A DNA stretch of 64,000 nt from the NCBI GenBank assembly GCA_947581865.1, contig CANPWA010000007.1, positions 62,001 to 126,000 on the forward strand, written 5' to 3'. The DNA is from an uncultured Acetatifactor sp. (GTDB lineage Bacteria > Bacillota > Clostridia > Lachnospirales > Lachnospiraceae). This document shows positions 37,457 through 46,716 of this stretch, one piece after another. Below the pieces are notes generated by a model, which had not been told where the DNA came from, searched no databases, and saw only the letters and a list, made by a program, of their open reading frames with translations. The position numbers and the translations under genes were made by a program. Numbering within the stretch: the first letter of the stretch is position 1; the number at the start of each line of letters is the position of its first letter.

Positions 37457-37476
37457 CGTTCCACCCCCTTCTGATC

Positions 37477-37845
37477 CTAAAACTCCTTGATGTCGAATGA
37501 CACCACATACAACCCATTGGAGGTCTTTATGTAATCAGAGTGGATTTCCACGGTTACGCTTAAATTCTCGATCCTCACCGTATACTGCTTATATCCTCCA
37601 GATATCACATCATACTTGCTCATGGTGAAGCTTCCCATCGCGTCAAATTGCATGAATTTGGCCAGCCACACATCCGTGCAGTTAAAGTCCGCCGATATTG
37701 ACAGCTTTCCGGTTCTGGTCACTGTCACGATATCCGTTCCAGCCTCGCTCTGCTTGGACGATACGACCTTTTCATATTTCTCATTCCATTTCTCCGGACG
37801 AAAAAGAGTCGTGTCTTCAAATTTGATAGGATAATCTCGAAGCAT
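37477..37845 (-). CDS. Tail protein after the tape measure (possible distal tail protein)
   Basis: 122 residues, beta-rich, with no family I can name with certainty. It starts within the tape-measure stop codon (TAATG), so the two are co-translated. By position it is the candidate distal tail protein, though shorter than most. Confidence 0.5.
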   Translation of the reverse strand: MLRDYPIKFEDTTLFRPEKWNEKYEKVVSSKQSEAGTDIVTVTRTGKLSISADFNCTDVWLAKFMQFDAMGSFTMSKYDVISGGYKQYTVRIENLSVTVEIHSDYIKTSNGLYVVSFDIKEF

Positions 37846-39953
37846 TACCGCCCTCCATTCTTGTAATTCGATGAATTGATCGCATCTATTACAAAGGTTT
37901 CAATCCTCTTTTGACCGATATACACGGGTATGGTCAGCCAGATCGCGCCATTCTCTGCCAGATTCCCCCGGTACGCCCCGCTTCTGGAGATGCTCTGCGC
38001 AAGATTTCTGCTATCATAGGCAGCCGGGCTCATCGTGGATGCGAAACTCTGGCTCACATTCTCCGTAAGCGTCTGCATTGCGCCCTCCACCATTCCGACA
38101 TTATCCAGGATGCCTTGTGAAAACATCTCCATCATATCCGGAGCGAATGTGTGGAAGTTTGACAGAGGACCCACATCCGGTTCCGAGAAATGCAGAAAAT
38201 CACTTATGATCCCCGCCACTTCACCCACTTTATCCTTTAATTTGGCGATGTTTTCCATTATGCCCTCGATGAATTTCGAGAGCAGATCTTTCCCCCATGA
38301 CAACGCTTTCCCTGGCAGCTCTGTAAATTTGGCGATGATATTGTCCGCGATGTCTCTGATCGCCTCATCCACTCCGGGGAACAGACTCGTGATGCCATCG
38401 ATCAGACCTTGTACGATGAACTCGCCAAAATTCATGAAGACCGTGGAAGGACTGTGAATTCCAAGTGTCTCCTTAATCCAGTCCACAACGGTTCCGATAA
38501 GATTGTCAAACCCTTCTATCAGGCTCGGTATCGCGCCAATGATTCCTTCCAGCAGCCCTCCTATCAGCTGCACTCCAACCTCGTTCAGCTGCTCCACTCC
38601 TTCCAGCAGCGCGATTATAATCTTTGCTAGCAATTCTGGGAGATGTTCCAGCAGAATCGGAAGCGCCTGTACCAGCCCCTCCGCAAGCCCCAGCATCAGC
38701 TGACCCGCTGCGTCTATCAGCAGATCTATATTTTCACACAAGATATTGACGATCTCTATTATTACCTCGACGATTGTAGGAATCAGCTCCGGAAGCATCT
38801 CCGTGATCCCATTCGCCAGCCCGATGATGATCTGAAGCCCTCCCTCGACCAGCTGTGGAAGTGCCTGTACCAGTCCGGTGATAAGCTCTGTAATGATCTG
38901 CACTGCCATGTCGATTATGACAGGCAGATTTTCCAGGATCCCCTGTCCAATCGCTTCCAGTAACTGTGCACCTGCTTCCAGCAGCGTCGGCAATGTTTCC
39001 CCAATGATCCCAGGTAACTTTTCCGCGATGACAGGAATAAGCTTTGCAATCAGCTCCGTAATGCCGCCGATAGACTGTTCGATCACTGGCATCAGGTTGT
39101 TAAATACCGTCTCCGCTCCGTTGACGACATTCAGAATCAGTCCGTCCATGTTGCTGTTTTCGTCCGCCATTCCGACTACCAGGTTTTCCCAGGCTGCCTG
39201 TAGTGACGCGATGCTCCCCGCAATCGTTCCCGCGGCCTCCTTCTGCGTTGTCCCGGTGATCCCCATGTAATTCTGAACCTCATGGATGGCCTGCACGATA
39301 TCCGCATAGGACGAGATGTCGTACTCTACGCCGGATAACTCCTGCGCTTTGTCAAGCAGCTCCTGCATCCCTTCCTTGGTGCCCGCGAAGCCCAGAGCCA
39401 GATTGTCCAGCATGGTAAAGTTTCCCCTGGAAAAACCCCGGTATGCATCCTGGACAGACTCCATGGATGTTCCCATTTTATTCACATTGTCCGCCATATC
39501 CGTGATGGACATGTTCATCAGGCTTGCCGCCTGCGCCTGATCGCCTTCCAGGGAATTGATGAGCGCAGCCGCAGACTGGATCGAGGTCTCCATATATTGA
39601 TTCGCCGACATCCCGGCATCCTTAAAAGCCTTTCCGGCATCCTCTATGACCTTCGTGGCGCTGTCTCCGAATAAAGTCTCAACGCCTCCTATGAATTGCT
39701 CATAATCCGCATAGCCTGACACCGCTTCTTTTGCCAGCGCGGCAACGGCTCCCGTCGCTGCCACTGTGCCCGTGACCGCCGCCGCGCCTGCTGCCGCTAT
39801 CACCTGTGAGGAGGCCTTCAGACCTTTTGCCAGCGCGCTGCCGAGTTTTGATCCGGATTTTTCACCAGCTTCTCCCAGCGCATTCTCTATGGCGCTCTGT
39901 ATTCCGTTGGCTGTAGGCACGATCTGTACATATGCTTTCGCTATATTGGCCAT
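37845..39953 (-). CDS. Tail tape measure protein
   Basis: 702 residues. The N-terminal region (GSALAKGLKAS...AGAAAVTGTVAATG, then YEQFIGGVETLFGDSA) is characteristic of tape measures. A long central part of hydrophobic repeats with LP/IP spacing follows, then a C-terminal STVFMNFGEFIVQGLIDGI motif found in these proteins. It sets tail length, about 0.1 micrometre by the usual 1.5 angstrom per residue. Confidence 0.92.
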   Translation of the reverse strand: MANIAKAYVQIVPTANGIQSAIENALGEAGEKSGSKLGSALAKGLKASSQVIAAAGAAAVTGTVAATGAVAALAKEAVSGYADYEQFIGGVETLFGDSATKVIEDAGKAFKDAGMSANQYMETSIQSAAALINSLEGDQAQAASLMNMSITDMADNVNKMGTSMESVQDAYRGFSRGNFTMLDNLALGFAGTKEGMQELLDKAQELSGVEYDISSYADIVQAIHEVQNYMGITGTTQKEAAGTIAGSIASLQAAWENLVVGMADENSNMDGLILNVVNGAETVFNNLMPVIEQSIGGITELIAKLIPVIAEKLPGIIGETLPTLLEAGAQLLEAIGQGILENLPVIIDMAVQIITELITGLVQALPQLVEGGLQIIIGLANGITEMLPELIPTIVEVIIEIVNILCENIDLLIDAAGQLMLGLAEGLVQALPILLEHLPELLAKIIIALLEGVEQLNEVGVQLIGGLLEGIIGAIPSLIEGFDNLIGTVVDWIKETLGIHSPSTVFMNFGEFIVQGLIDGITSLFPGVDEAIRDIADNIIAKFTELPGKALSWGKDLLSKFIEGIMENIAKLKDKVGEVAGIISDFLHFSEPDVGPLSNFHTFAPDMMEMFSQGILDNVGMVEGAMQTLTENVSQSFASTMSPAAYDSRNLAQSISRSGAYRGNLAENGAIWLTIPVYIGQKRIETFVIDAINSSNYKNGGR

Positions 39954-39957
39954 CCCT

Positions 39958-40607
39958 TTATCCCCCTGTTATCCGCTTCCACGCGCTCTTAAAATCGTCC
40001 GCGGAATCAAAGGCGATGTGCTGGTCCGCTCCCACATCCATTTGCAATGCTTTCCTCAATATGGACTCTGGTCTGTTGATTCCTTTCTGCGCATCGCTGG
40101 TCTTGCTCCAGCTTAAATATGCCAGCTCATCCGTCATCCGCATGAGGAGCATCTCTTTCAGCGTATACTTCTGATCCCGGATCTGCATCTTCACCCTGGA
40201 ATCGTCCCTGAGCCCTGCGCACAGCGTAGCCGCTGTGACTGGAGAAAGGTCTTTGTAATTTAAAACATGATAAGTCTCCGCGAAATCACATATCAGGCTT
40301 TCCTCGCATTCCGCTATGCAGAAGGCGAGGAAAGAGAGTTTTTTGTTCCTTTTTGACTCATGATCTCCGACACCTCTCTCATGACTTCCTCCATTGGCGC
40401 GAATCCATCATTTAAACTGGCAATATGCTTCGTGAGGTTTTCCACGCCGTCCTCCCCCAGCATAAATTTGATCATTTTATTCGTTGCGCAGATCTTTTTC
40501 AGCTTGTCTTCTGTCTGCGTCTCCGCAAGCGCCATGCTGAACCTCCAGTCCGTCAGCACACGCTCATCGATCTTGTACTCAAATCCTGTGCTTGTCTTCC
40601 CTTCCAT
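39958..40607 (-). CDS. Tail assembly chaperone, -1 frameshift fusion
   Basis: A -1 shift at the heptamer 40344-40338 joins the 97-residue chaperone to a downstream frame and gives a protein of about 216 residues. The second part has no start codon or ribosome binding site near its beginning and reads through without a stop. Its GLRDDSRVKMQIRDQKYTL motif matches the second chaperone part of clostridial phages. The fusion is the counterpart of lambda gpGT and recruits the tape measure. Confidence 0.85.
40314..40607 (-). CDS. Tail assembly chaperone, short form
   Basis: 97 residues, made when no frameshift occurs; the counterpart of lambda gpG. It lies between the tail tube and the tape measure, the conserved place for this gene. 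The zero frame ends 7 codons after the slippery site. Confidence 0.85.
   Translation of the reverse strand: MEGKTSTGFEYKIDERVLTDWRFSMALAETQTEDKLKKICATNKMIKFMLGEDGVENLTKHIASLNDGFAPMEEVMREVSEIMSQKGTKNSLSSPSA
40338..40344 (-). promoter_or_regulatory. Slippery heptamer A AAA AAC for -1 frameshifting
   Basis: On the minus strand A-AAA-AAC starts at the third base of codon 88 of the chaperone gene, so it has the X XXY YYZ register exactly. This is one of the most efficient -1 slippery sites in bacteria. Confidence 0.88.
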
Positions 40608-40609
40608 AT

Positions 40610-41176
40610 TTAGGCCTCCTTGTTTGCAGCGGCGATATACTCATAGTGGTACACTCCTGCCTTGTCCGGCACGTCCGTGATCGTGATCTCGTATCCCACT
40701 GCCTCATTGTCCTTGTAAGTGATTGTTCCTACCTCCGACACGACTCCGTTAGGTATCACGATCCGCTTTGCGCGGTTTCCGGTCAGGATCATGTCGATGA
40801 CATAACATCCCGCCTCCATTTCTTCCGCCGTTGCCTTGATGGTTACTTCTCCTTCTTCCGTCGCCGTTACGTTTTTCTTGCCGTAAATAATCCCCAGAAC
40901 ATCCGTGTTCATAGCCTCGATCAGCTTCAGCTTGAACGTGTCCGGACGCTGCGTCTGCATAGAGATCACCGTATCGCCTCCCCAGGCTTTGATGGTCTCG
41001 CTCTCCGGGCTGTTGTCATTGGACACTCCATCCTCGCTGACATATCCCAGGGCTTTAAACGCAGGATCCAACGTCTCAGATGACGATGTGGGCAGCTTGG
41101 TCTCCAGCGGCGCCCAGAATACCGCTCCCGTGATCTTCGGTTTGCCTGTAGTGACGTTTTGTGTGTTGTTTCCCAT
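40610..41176 (-). CDS. Major tail tube protein
   Basis: 188 residues. It has the pattern of clostridial phage tail tube proteins: an N-terminal GKPKITGAVFWAPL segment, a GGDTV segment and a C-terminal beta-rich part. Its position between tail terminator and chaperones agrees. Confidence 0.82.
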   Translation of the reverse strand: MGNNTQNVTTGKPKITGAVFWAPLETKLPTSSSETLDPAFKALGYVSEDGVSNDNSPESETIKAWGGDTVISMQTQRPDTFKLKLIEAMNTDVLGIIYGKKNVTATEEGEVTIKATAEEMEAGCYVIDMILTGNRAKRIVIPNGVVSEVGTITYKDNEAVGYEITITDVPDKAGVYHYEYIAAANKEA

Positions 41177-41181
41177 AGTCT

Positions 41182-41532
41182 CTATGCCTCCTCATTTTTG
41201 ACAATCAAAAAGACCGATTGATACCTCGGTCTTTTGCTCGCTGTGTCTGTAAAATTTGCGCTCGCGTTGATGTAACACGCGGATACGTCCGGAAGTGATA
41301 CGATCTCCCGCATCGCCTTCCTCACTTTTTCATCCAGCCGGATTGCGTCCAATATCTCGCTGTCGCCCCAGGACTGGATCGCAAGCGTGGAAGTCTCGAT
41401 ATGATCCGTCACACTGATCCCGGTCTTTTCTACAGTGATGAATTTTCCCGGCGGATCTGGCGGGATCATCAGATATACTGGTACGTCCAATGCCTTTTTT
41501 AAATAGTCATACACAATTTTTTCAACCATCAC
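41182..41532 (-). CDS. Tail terminator-like protein
   Basis: 116 residues; by order and size the tail-completion protein of the gpU/DUF3168-like type (LKKALDVPVYLMIP near the start). It overlaps the preceding gene by 4 bp. Confidence 0.6.
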   Translation of the reverse strand: MMVEKIVYDYLKKALDVPVYLMIPPDPPGKFITVEKTGISVTDHIETSTLAIQSWGDSEILDAIRLDEKVRKAMREIVSLPDVSACYINASANFTDTASKRPRYQSVFLIVKNEEA

Positions 41533-41870
41533 TCATACCTTTCTACCCTCACCTTCTTGTGCCACCGCGTCGGCACCAGCTCCTCAATCCCCTGCTCCAC
41601 AAAGCCGAAAGTCCGCCATCGTCTCCCGAAAAATTCCACTGTGCGGTCCTCCCACACATGCGTGTCTCCCTTTGGTATCGCAAGGATGTATTCTGCCTTT
41701 TTTCCGTACCGCCGGATATCATTTATCAGATCCTCATTCGTTGACGGAGCCACAAGGACATCCTCCACCGTCTCCGGCGCTTCCTCGTAGACATCCTCGC
41801 CCAGCTCATTTTGTCCTGTCCGTATCCGGTTATACAGGATGACCGATATCCCTTTCAGCAGCATTTCCAT
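41529..41870 (-). CDS. Head-tail joining (head closure) protein
   Basis: 113 residues, beta-rich, with the pattern of head-closure proteins (GISVILYNRI ... VEFFGRRWRTFG). It lies after the connector adaptor, as expected for the second ring of the connector. The HK97 gp10-like gene usually found next is missing here but may be the one at 48091. Confidence 0.6.
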   Translation of the reverse strand: MEMLLKGISVILYNRIRTGQNELGEDVYEEAPETVEDVLVAPSTNEDLINDIRRYGKKAEYILAIPKGDTHVWEDRTVEFFGRRWRTFGFVEQGIEELVPTRWHKKVRVERYE

Positions 41871-42255
41871 AGACCTCCATCGCTCCGTACCTCTGCCTCC
41901 TCAGCCCCAGACGCTTCAACTCCGAGTTTTTTATGAACAGACCTCCGCCCGGCACAAGGTATGTGCCCTGTGCCGTATATCCGAGCGCAGTCTGGCTGAA
42001 TTGCGTCATCGGCTCCGCATCGGTAGACGTCATGAGAACTCTAGCCGCAACGTCAACCGTCACCGACCGGGCGATCTCCGCCATGTCCGGATCATCCGAC
42101 ACCATTGCATCGAGATCCTTTTCCACCTCCCGCGCCCTTACGCGCAGCTCTGCCGAAACAGTCGTCAAAACTCGCTTCGCCCGCTCCTGTTCTTCCGCGT
42201 TCATCGCCCGCCATAAAATTGTCATGTCATCCACCGTTGCGTAATTCATGCTCAT
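41830..42255 (-). CDS. Head-tail connector adaptor
   Basis: 141 residues, mostly helical in the first 90 residues, like the gp6/gp15 adaptors that bind under the portal. The start at 42255 overlaps the capsid stop by 4 bp (ATGA), so translation is coupled. Confidence 0.6.
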   Translation of the reverse strand: MSMNYATVDDMTILWRAMNAEEQERAKRVLTTVSAELRVRAREVEKDLDAMVSDDPDMAEIARSVTVDVAARVLMTSTDAEPMTQFSQTALGYTAQGTYLVPGGGLFIKNSELKRLGLRRQRYGAMEVYGNAAERDIGHPV

Positions 42256-43160
42256 ACCGCCTCTGCTTCTTTGATCCTTGCAAATGCTTCCGGCTTCAGA
42301 ATGCCCCATCCGATATAGGCTTCGCCGCGGAGATAGACCTGATTGCTCCCCTTCAGATCTCCTGCCGTCTCGTCATTGTCAGGATTGCCGTACTCGATCA
42401 CCTGGATGGGGATTTCTTTTGCATATCCCCAGCGGAAATAGTCTCTGAAATTTCCCAGAATGGCCATATCCTTCTGCTCCTCGCCTGCCTTGGCGGACAC
42501 AGTGCTGTTTACGCTCACCGGAAGCCCATTGATCACTCCGGGCGCAGCGCCCCAGCCCAGCTCCGGGAATAAAGGCGTTCCGTCCTTTCTGGTCTCTTTT
42601 GCAAGAGCTGAGCGAAATGCCGGAGCCATTGCGATTCCCGTAACGTCTTCTTCATTATCCTGCACAAACGCCACGGCAGATTCCACATCCTCGTTGGCGC
42701 TCTCCGTCCTATCCACTGTCTGGGTCACGGCTTTTCTGAAGCAATTATCTCCGATGACCGCAGCGGCCTGCATCGTGCGGGGATTTACTCCATGCATCGC
42801 CATCAGGTCGATGCCGCGCGCTACCTTCCGTGCGAAGCCGTCGGAAAACGCCTTCAGATAATCGAGCTGCACCTCCTCGCTTCCGTATACGAATTCGTCA
42901 GATATTCTTGTGCCATACTCCACCTTGATGGGTACGATATTCTTCGGCTGGATCGTCACGCCGCCGTTGGACTTCTTCCCGTTCTCCGCCACGATATCGA
43001 TTTCCTTGTCAAAATTAAAGGTGAAGACCGTCTTCCCATTGAACGGAATGGGCTCCTGTTCCGACATGGCTGCAAGGGAAGATTTGCCCTTGACCATATT
43101 GAACATCTCTTTTGTCAGTTCCGCAGGAAATAAAGTTCCTTTCGATAATACGTTTGCCAT
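42252..43160 (-). CDS. Major capsid protein (HK97 fold)
   Basis: 302 residues. The pattern of the HK97-fold capsids is clear: an N-terminal arm, VAENGKKSNGGVTIQPKNIVPIKVEYGTRISDE for the E-loop and spine region, and a C-terminal DFRWGYAKEIPIQ-type P-domain segment. It follows the scaffold gene by 4 bp. Confidence 0.88.
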   Translation of the reverse strand: MANVLSKGTLFPAELTKEMFNMVKGKSSLAAMSEQEPIPFNGKTVFTFNFDKEIDIVAENGKKSNGGVTIQPKNIVPIKVEYGTRISDEFVYGSEEVQLDYLKAFSDGFARKVARGIDLMAMHGVNPRTMQAAAVIGDNCFRKAVTQTVDRTESANEDVESAVAFVQDNEEDVTGIAMAPAFRSALAKETRKDGTPLFPELGWGAAPGVINGLPVSVNSTVSAKAGEEQKDMAILGNFRDYFRWGYAKEIPIQVIEYGNPDNDETAGDLKGSNQVYLRGEAYIGWGILKPEAFARIKEAEAV

Positions 43161-43164
43161 TGTT

Positions 43165-43671
43165 TCATTCTCCCTTCATTTTTTTCAGCAGCGCCTTATA
43201 CGCCGCGTCTTTTCCGACTTCCTCGGTGGGCTCGCTGCTTCCAAGTGGCGGAGCCGCTTTTTTCTGGATAAAACCGGATATCAGCTTCGCATCCTCTTTC
43301 AGCTCATCTTCCGTTGTCCCTGTCAGACGACCAGCCAATTCATACGGGATCCCGTTTTCATGCGCGATCCGCTGTTTGACGGATGCCGTCTCATACTCCT
43401 TGATCTTGGCTTTCGCATCTGAAAGCTCCTGGATCTTTGCGTCGTAGTCCTTGTGCCTTTCGACCTCTTTGTTCAACTCATCTATCGTTCCCTGCATTTT
43501 TTGGACCCGATCCTCAAAGTCCTCATTGGTCTTCGCCTTCTTCGCTAAATCCTCCAGATTGCCATACTTTTTCTGAAGTTCATTCTGCCTGGTCGTCCGG
43601 TCTCTTTGCAGCCGCTCCCCGATGATCTTATCCAGTTCCTCCTGTGTCGTGATTGCTTTAAAATCTTCCAT
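43165..43671 (-). CDS. Capsid scaffolding protein
   Basis: 168 residues, highly charged coiled coil (about residues 20-110) ending in a basic tail, the usual form of scaffold proteins directly upstream of a capsid gene. I set the start at 43671 (GGAAAAGGAA upstream); the longer frame has no support. Confidence 0.8.
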   Translation of the reverse strand: MEDFKAITTQEELDKIIGERLQRDRTTRQNELQKKYGNLEDLAKKAKTNEDFEDRVQKMQGTIDELNKEVERHKDYDAKIQELSDAKAKIKEYETASVKQRIAHENGIPYELAGRLTGTTEDELKEDAKLISGFIQKKAAPPLGSSEPTEEVGKDAAYKALLKKMKGE

Positions 43672-43747
43672 TTCCTTTTCCTTTCCCACTTTGACCGTAG
43701 TGTGTGCGTAAATTTGGGTATGAAAAAAGCGCCTTTCGACGCTTGTT

Positions 43748-45136
43748 TCAACAATATACCATCTGTTTTTTTCTGGGTTTCGCCGTGTCACACGAGTAAT
43801 AGGCGTATATCACGCTGTCCAACAGCGCGCTCTCCATATCTTCGTTGATCGCGCGATACCCAAAACCTCCGTTAGATCCGATATTCCTTTTTTCACAGTT
43901 GGATGCTACCTGTGCCAGGGATTCCTGACCCATATGGCACAGCTTTTTGGCGTAGATGCCCTGTTCAAATCCCGCATTTGCGGAAATGATCCACTTGACC
44001 GTAGGCAGCGTCGGCTGCTTCAGCTTTGCCGCCTTCATATCCTCCGCGAGAATATTCTGTCCGCTCGCTCCGTCCACCTCCACAGCCTCCACATCCGCCC
44101 TGCGCAGGAAATCAATGATCCAGCCGTTTCCCTGCCGGACTGGCCTGCAGTCGATCACCTCGACAAAGACACGCCCATCTTTTGTCTTTGCCGCGATCGC
44201 CACCGCCACATTCCGTCCGTCGAGACCGTACTTGATACCCACATGCAGCCTTCCCGACAGCTCCGGGAGCGTTTCCACACGCAGGCTGTTCCATTCATTC
44301 TCGGTGATCGCTGATTTCTGATTATACCGGATCCACAGACCCAGTCTTTGGATGTTAAAATCGATCGCATCCGAACCGATCTCGTCCCTGATCTTTCTCT
44401 CCGTCAGGATGACTCCCAGCGACGGATTGGTCAGGTACCACAGCCTGACATCCTCCAGATCGTTCGTCATATCCTCAATCGACCATTCCGCCCAGCCGCA
44501 GTTTTTGGTCCTGCCCTGAAGGATCGCGTCCCTTAGCTTCGTGAAAACCGTTCCGGCGCTCACAGTCGTCGGCGGCGTTCCGCAAAAAATGGTCTGCGGA
44601 TTCTTTGAATCCGAGACCACATATTTCAGAGCCGACTCCTGATCGTCCGTATACTCCTGAGCTTCGTCTATGATCAGCAGATCAAAGCCCTCTCCCAGGC
44701 CTCCCTTTGAAGATCTGGTGCGGAAACTGATCTTCCCGCTCTGCGTCGTAATGGTTTCCAATCCGAATTGTTTCGTCGCCTGGTACTCTATCCCGGCTTC
44801 TGACAAAAATCTGCAAAGCCTTTCCCATGCGGAATGACTGGTGGTCGTCCTGTGTGCGGTGTGAAGAATGTTCTCGCCGTTCTCCAGACCCCACATTTCC
44901 CGGATCGCCACCACTTCGTTTTTGCCGTTTCGCCTGGGCACGGAATATCCGAATTTTGTATGCACCCACAATTCGTCCTTGTTGTACGCCATGATGTTTT
45001 CGATCAGGCGTTCCTGCCATTTCTGCGCTTTTCGCGTTGTGGAGTTGTAAAGATCTACCGCCTCTTTCCCCTTTGTGTTTTTGTATCTCAGCACCACGGA
45101 TCTCGTTGGTTTCTGGTTGCCCTTTCTCGCTGCCAT
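43748..45136 (-). CDS. Terminase large subunit
   Basis: 462 residues. The ATPase has a deviant Walker A YSVPRRNGKNE (about residues 64-74) and Walker B DLLIIDEAQE. A C-terminal nuclease domain follows (VGIKYGLDGRNVAVAIAA with the first metal Asp, later ESALLDSVIYA). It packages DNA into proheads through the portal. It lies downstream of portal and MuF, not before them as is usual. No small subunit gene was found. Confidence 0.9.
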   Translation of the reverse strand: MAARKGNQKPTRSVVLRYKNTKGKEAVDLYNSTTRKAQKWQERLIENIMAYNKDELWVHTKFGYSVPRRNGKNEVVAIREMWGLENGENILHTAHRTTTSHSAWERLCRFLSEAGIEYQATKQFGLETITTQSGKISFRTRSSKGGLGEGFDLLIIDEAQEYTDDQESALKYVVSDSKNPQTIFCGTPPTTVSAGTVFTKLRDAILQGRTKNCGWAEWSIEDMTNDLEDVRLWYLTNPSLGVILTERKIRDEIGSDAIDFNIQRLGLWIRYNQKSAITENEWNSLRVETLPELSGRLHVGIKYGLDGRNVAVAIAAKTKDGRVFVEVIDCRPVRQGNGWIIDFLRRADVEAVEVDGASGQNILAEDMKAAKLKQPTLPTVKWIISANAGFEQGIYAKKLCHMGQESLAQVASNCEKRNIGSNGGFGYRAINEDMESALLDSVIYAYYSCDTAKPRKKQMVYC

Positions 45137-45227
45137 ATACCAGCCTCCTTTTATCCGCTATGCCTGCTCCATGCAATCAAGATTGCACCACCTCCTTGCT
45201 GTTGCGATGTTGCAACGGGCTTCCCCA

Positions 45228-45464
45228 TCATTTGTCGGATTGGTCTGATTTGTCTGATTTGTCGGACTTGTCAGGATTCAGTATTCCGGTTTCCACGAAT
45301 CTCATAAATTCTTTGAATCCTTTTTCATGCTCCTCCTCTGTGATAGGCTCATACCCTACCACCACAGGAATGGCCAGATCCATTTCCACATATCTTTTCT
45401 TCGTCTCCGGATCCAGCTTCCCGAACAACCACTCATGCGAGCCCGGCGGATATTCGTCATGCAT
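45228..45464 (-). CDS. Small acidic protein after the MuF toxin gene
   Basis: 78 residues, acidic, ending in a tandem Lys-Ser-Asp repeat encoded by 9-bp repeats. It starts 2 bp after the MuF-ART stop with its ribosome binding site inside that gene, so translation is coupled. I do not recognise it. Coupling to a probable toxin gene makes it a candidate immunity protein; a small terminase or head accessory role is equally possible. Confidence 0.65.
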   Translation of the reverse strand: MHDEYPPGSHEWLFGKLDPETKKRYVEMDLAIPVVVGYEPITEEEHEKGFKEFMRFVETGILNPDKSDKSDKSDQSDK

Positions 45465-45465
45465 A

Positions 45466-46716
45466 TCATGCCTCCTGTAATCTTATATACCATTTCCCAT
45501 CATATAACACTTTGTCGTAAACCTTGAATTTTGCCTTCCTCTGGTATACCACCTCCCCCTCATCCATGCCGATTCCGCTTATGTTCCTTCCTTTCGTGGA
45601 ATTTTCTATGTATATATACACATTCGCATCATCGTTATAGCCTTCCCGGAAGGATGTGCTGATATATTGTTTGTATTCAACGATCTCACCGACCTGATGA
45701 TAATTTAAAAACTCCTTTAACCTTTCCTGGCTGTCCGAAATGTCAACGGCTCTCACCAGATTGCCGGAATAGTGTGGAGCCTTTTCGAGGGCTCTGTCCA
45801 GATTACTGATCCATGTCTGGTCCGCATCGTCCAATTCTGAAATGGCCACCCCGCTTCTCAAAAGCTCGTTTAATCTATAGGATTCAAAACTTTTATACTT
45901 CAACAGGGCGCGCAGCTCCTCTGTTGTAAATATATTATCCTTTTGGAAGCTTGTCAACACAGATCCAGCCTGACCTTCAGACATTTCCATCCGGTTCCGG
46001 ATCTTCTTGTCTGTGGTGTCCTCATGCCACTCTTTACTCCATACATTCTGCCGTTTCCCGTCGTCCGGCTTATAATCCACCGTACAGCGGCAATTCGCAT
46101 GCCGTTTGTAAATGTCCTGTGGCTCACTGCCGTATTCGTAGACTCCTTCCAGACCGGAACACCATGCACAGCACTTTGCCTCCGCCTTCCGAATGATCCT
46201 CGGTCTCATTCCGGTTTTTGCGTGGAACGCCGCGTTTTTCTTCAGGGACTTGTCAACGATATATTGTGAATTACTGATGACCGGAGTCCCCAGCGTCCAC
46301 TTGGTATCCCGCAGCGGACCTCCGGAGAGCTTCCCCGCCAGATCCCGCGCCATCTCTTTGTCAAAGTCCACCGCAAGCGCCTTCAAGCCCAGCCCCGCTG
46401 CCTGATTCAACGCCGTCTGCACCTGTATCGTCATGCCGGATACTACCTTGTAATTCTCCGCCAGCATGGAGACCATGATCTGCTCCGCTATCCCCGGGTC
46501 AATGACCGCCTCCTCATCCATTTTCTCCGCGATATGCTTCTGTAATGCCAGGGACATGCCTTTTCCGGCATGATACGCATAATTTTCCGCGTCAATATAT
46601 GTTGCCGTCCCGGCTTCGACCTTCTTCGCCGCCTTCGTCAGCTCCCTGTCCTTCATTAAGTTATTCTGATACTCCCGCCGGATTGCCTCCAGCAGTTCCC
46701 GCGCTATATCCGTCAT
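45466..46716 (-). CDS. MuF-type minor head protein with C-terminal ADP-ribosyltransferase domain
   Basis: 416 residues. The first 220 match phage minor head (SPP1 gp7/MuF) proteins, with a Cys/His cluster C182, C183, C186, H206, C209, C211. Residues about 300-416 carry the R-S-E marks of mono-ADP-ribosyltransferases: R322 (LVRAVD), S353-T354-S355 (YISTS) and E386-x-E388 (DEGEV). ExE suggests arginine as acceptor. Such fusions are known as MuF polymorphic toxins of temperate phages; the protein is likely packed in the virion and could modify host proteins after injection. Target unknown. Confidence 0.82.
   Translation of the reverse strand: MTDIARELLEAIRREYQNNLMKDRELTKAAKKVEAGTATYIDAENYAYHAGKGMSLALQKHIAEKMDEEAVIDPGIAEQIMVSMLAENYKVVSGMTIQVQTALNQAAGLGLKALAVDFDKEMARDLAGKLSGGPLRDTKWTLGTPVISNSQYIVDKSLKKNAAFHAKTGMRPRIIRKAEAKCCAWCSGLEGVYEYGSEPQDIYKRHANCRCTVDYKPDDGKRQNVWSKEWHEDTTDKKIRNRMEMSEGQAGSVLTSFQKDNIFTTEELRALLKYKSFESYRLNELLRSGVAISELDDADQTWISNLDRALEKAPHYSGNLVRAVDISDSQERLKEFLNYHQVGEIVEYKQYISTSFREGYNDDANVYIYIENSTKGRNISGIGMDEGEVVYQRKAKFKVYDKVLYDGKWYIRLQEA

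Noticed and set aside
45137-45227. A small terminase gene directly before the large subunit
   Set aside because: The 91-bp gap contains only frames of a few codons.
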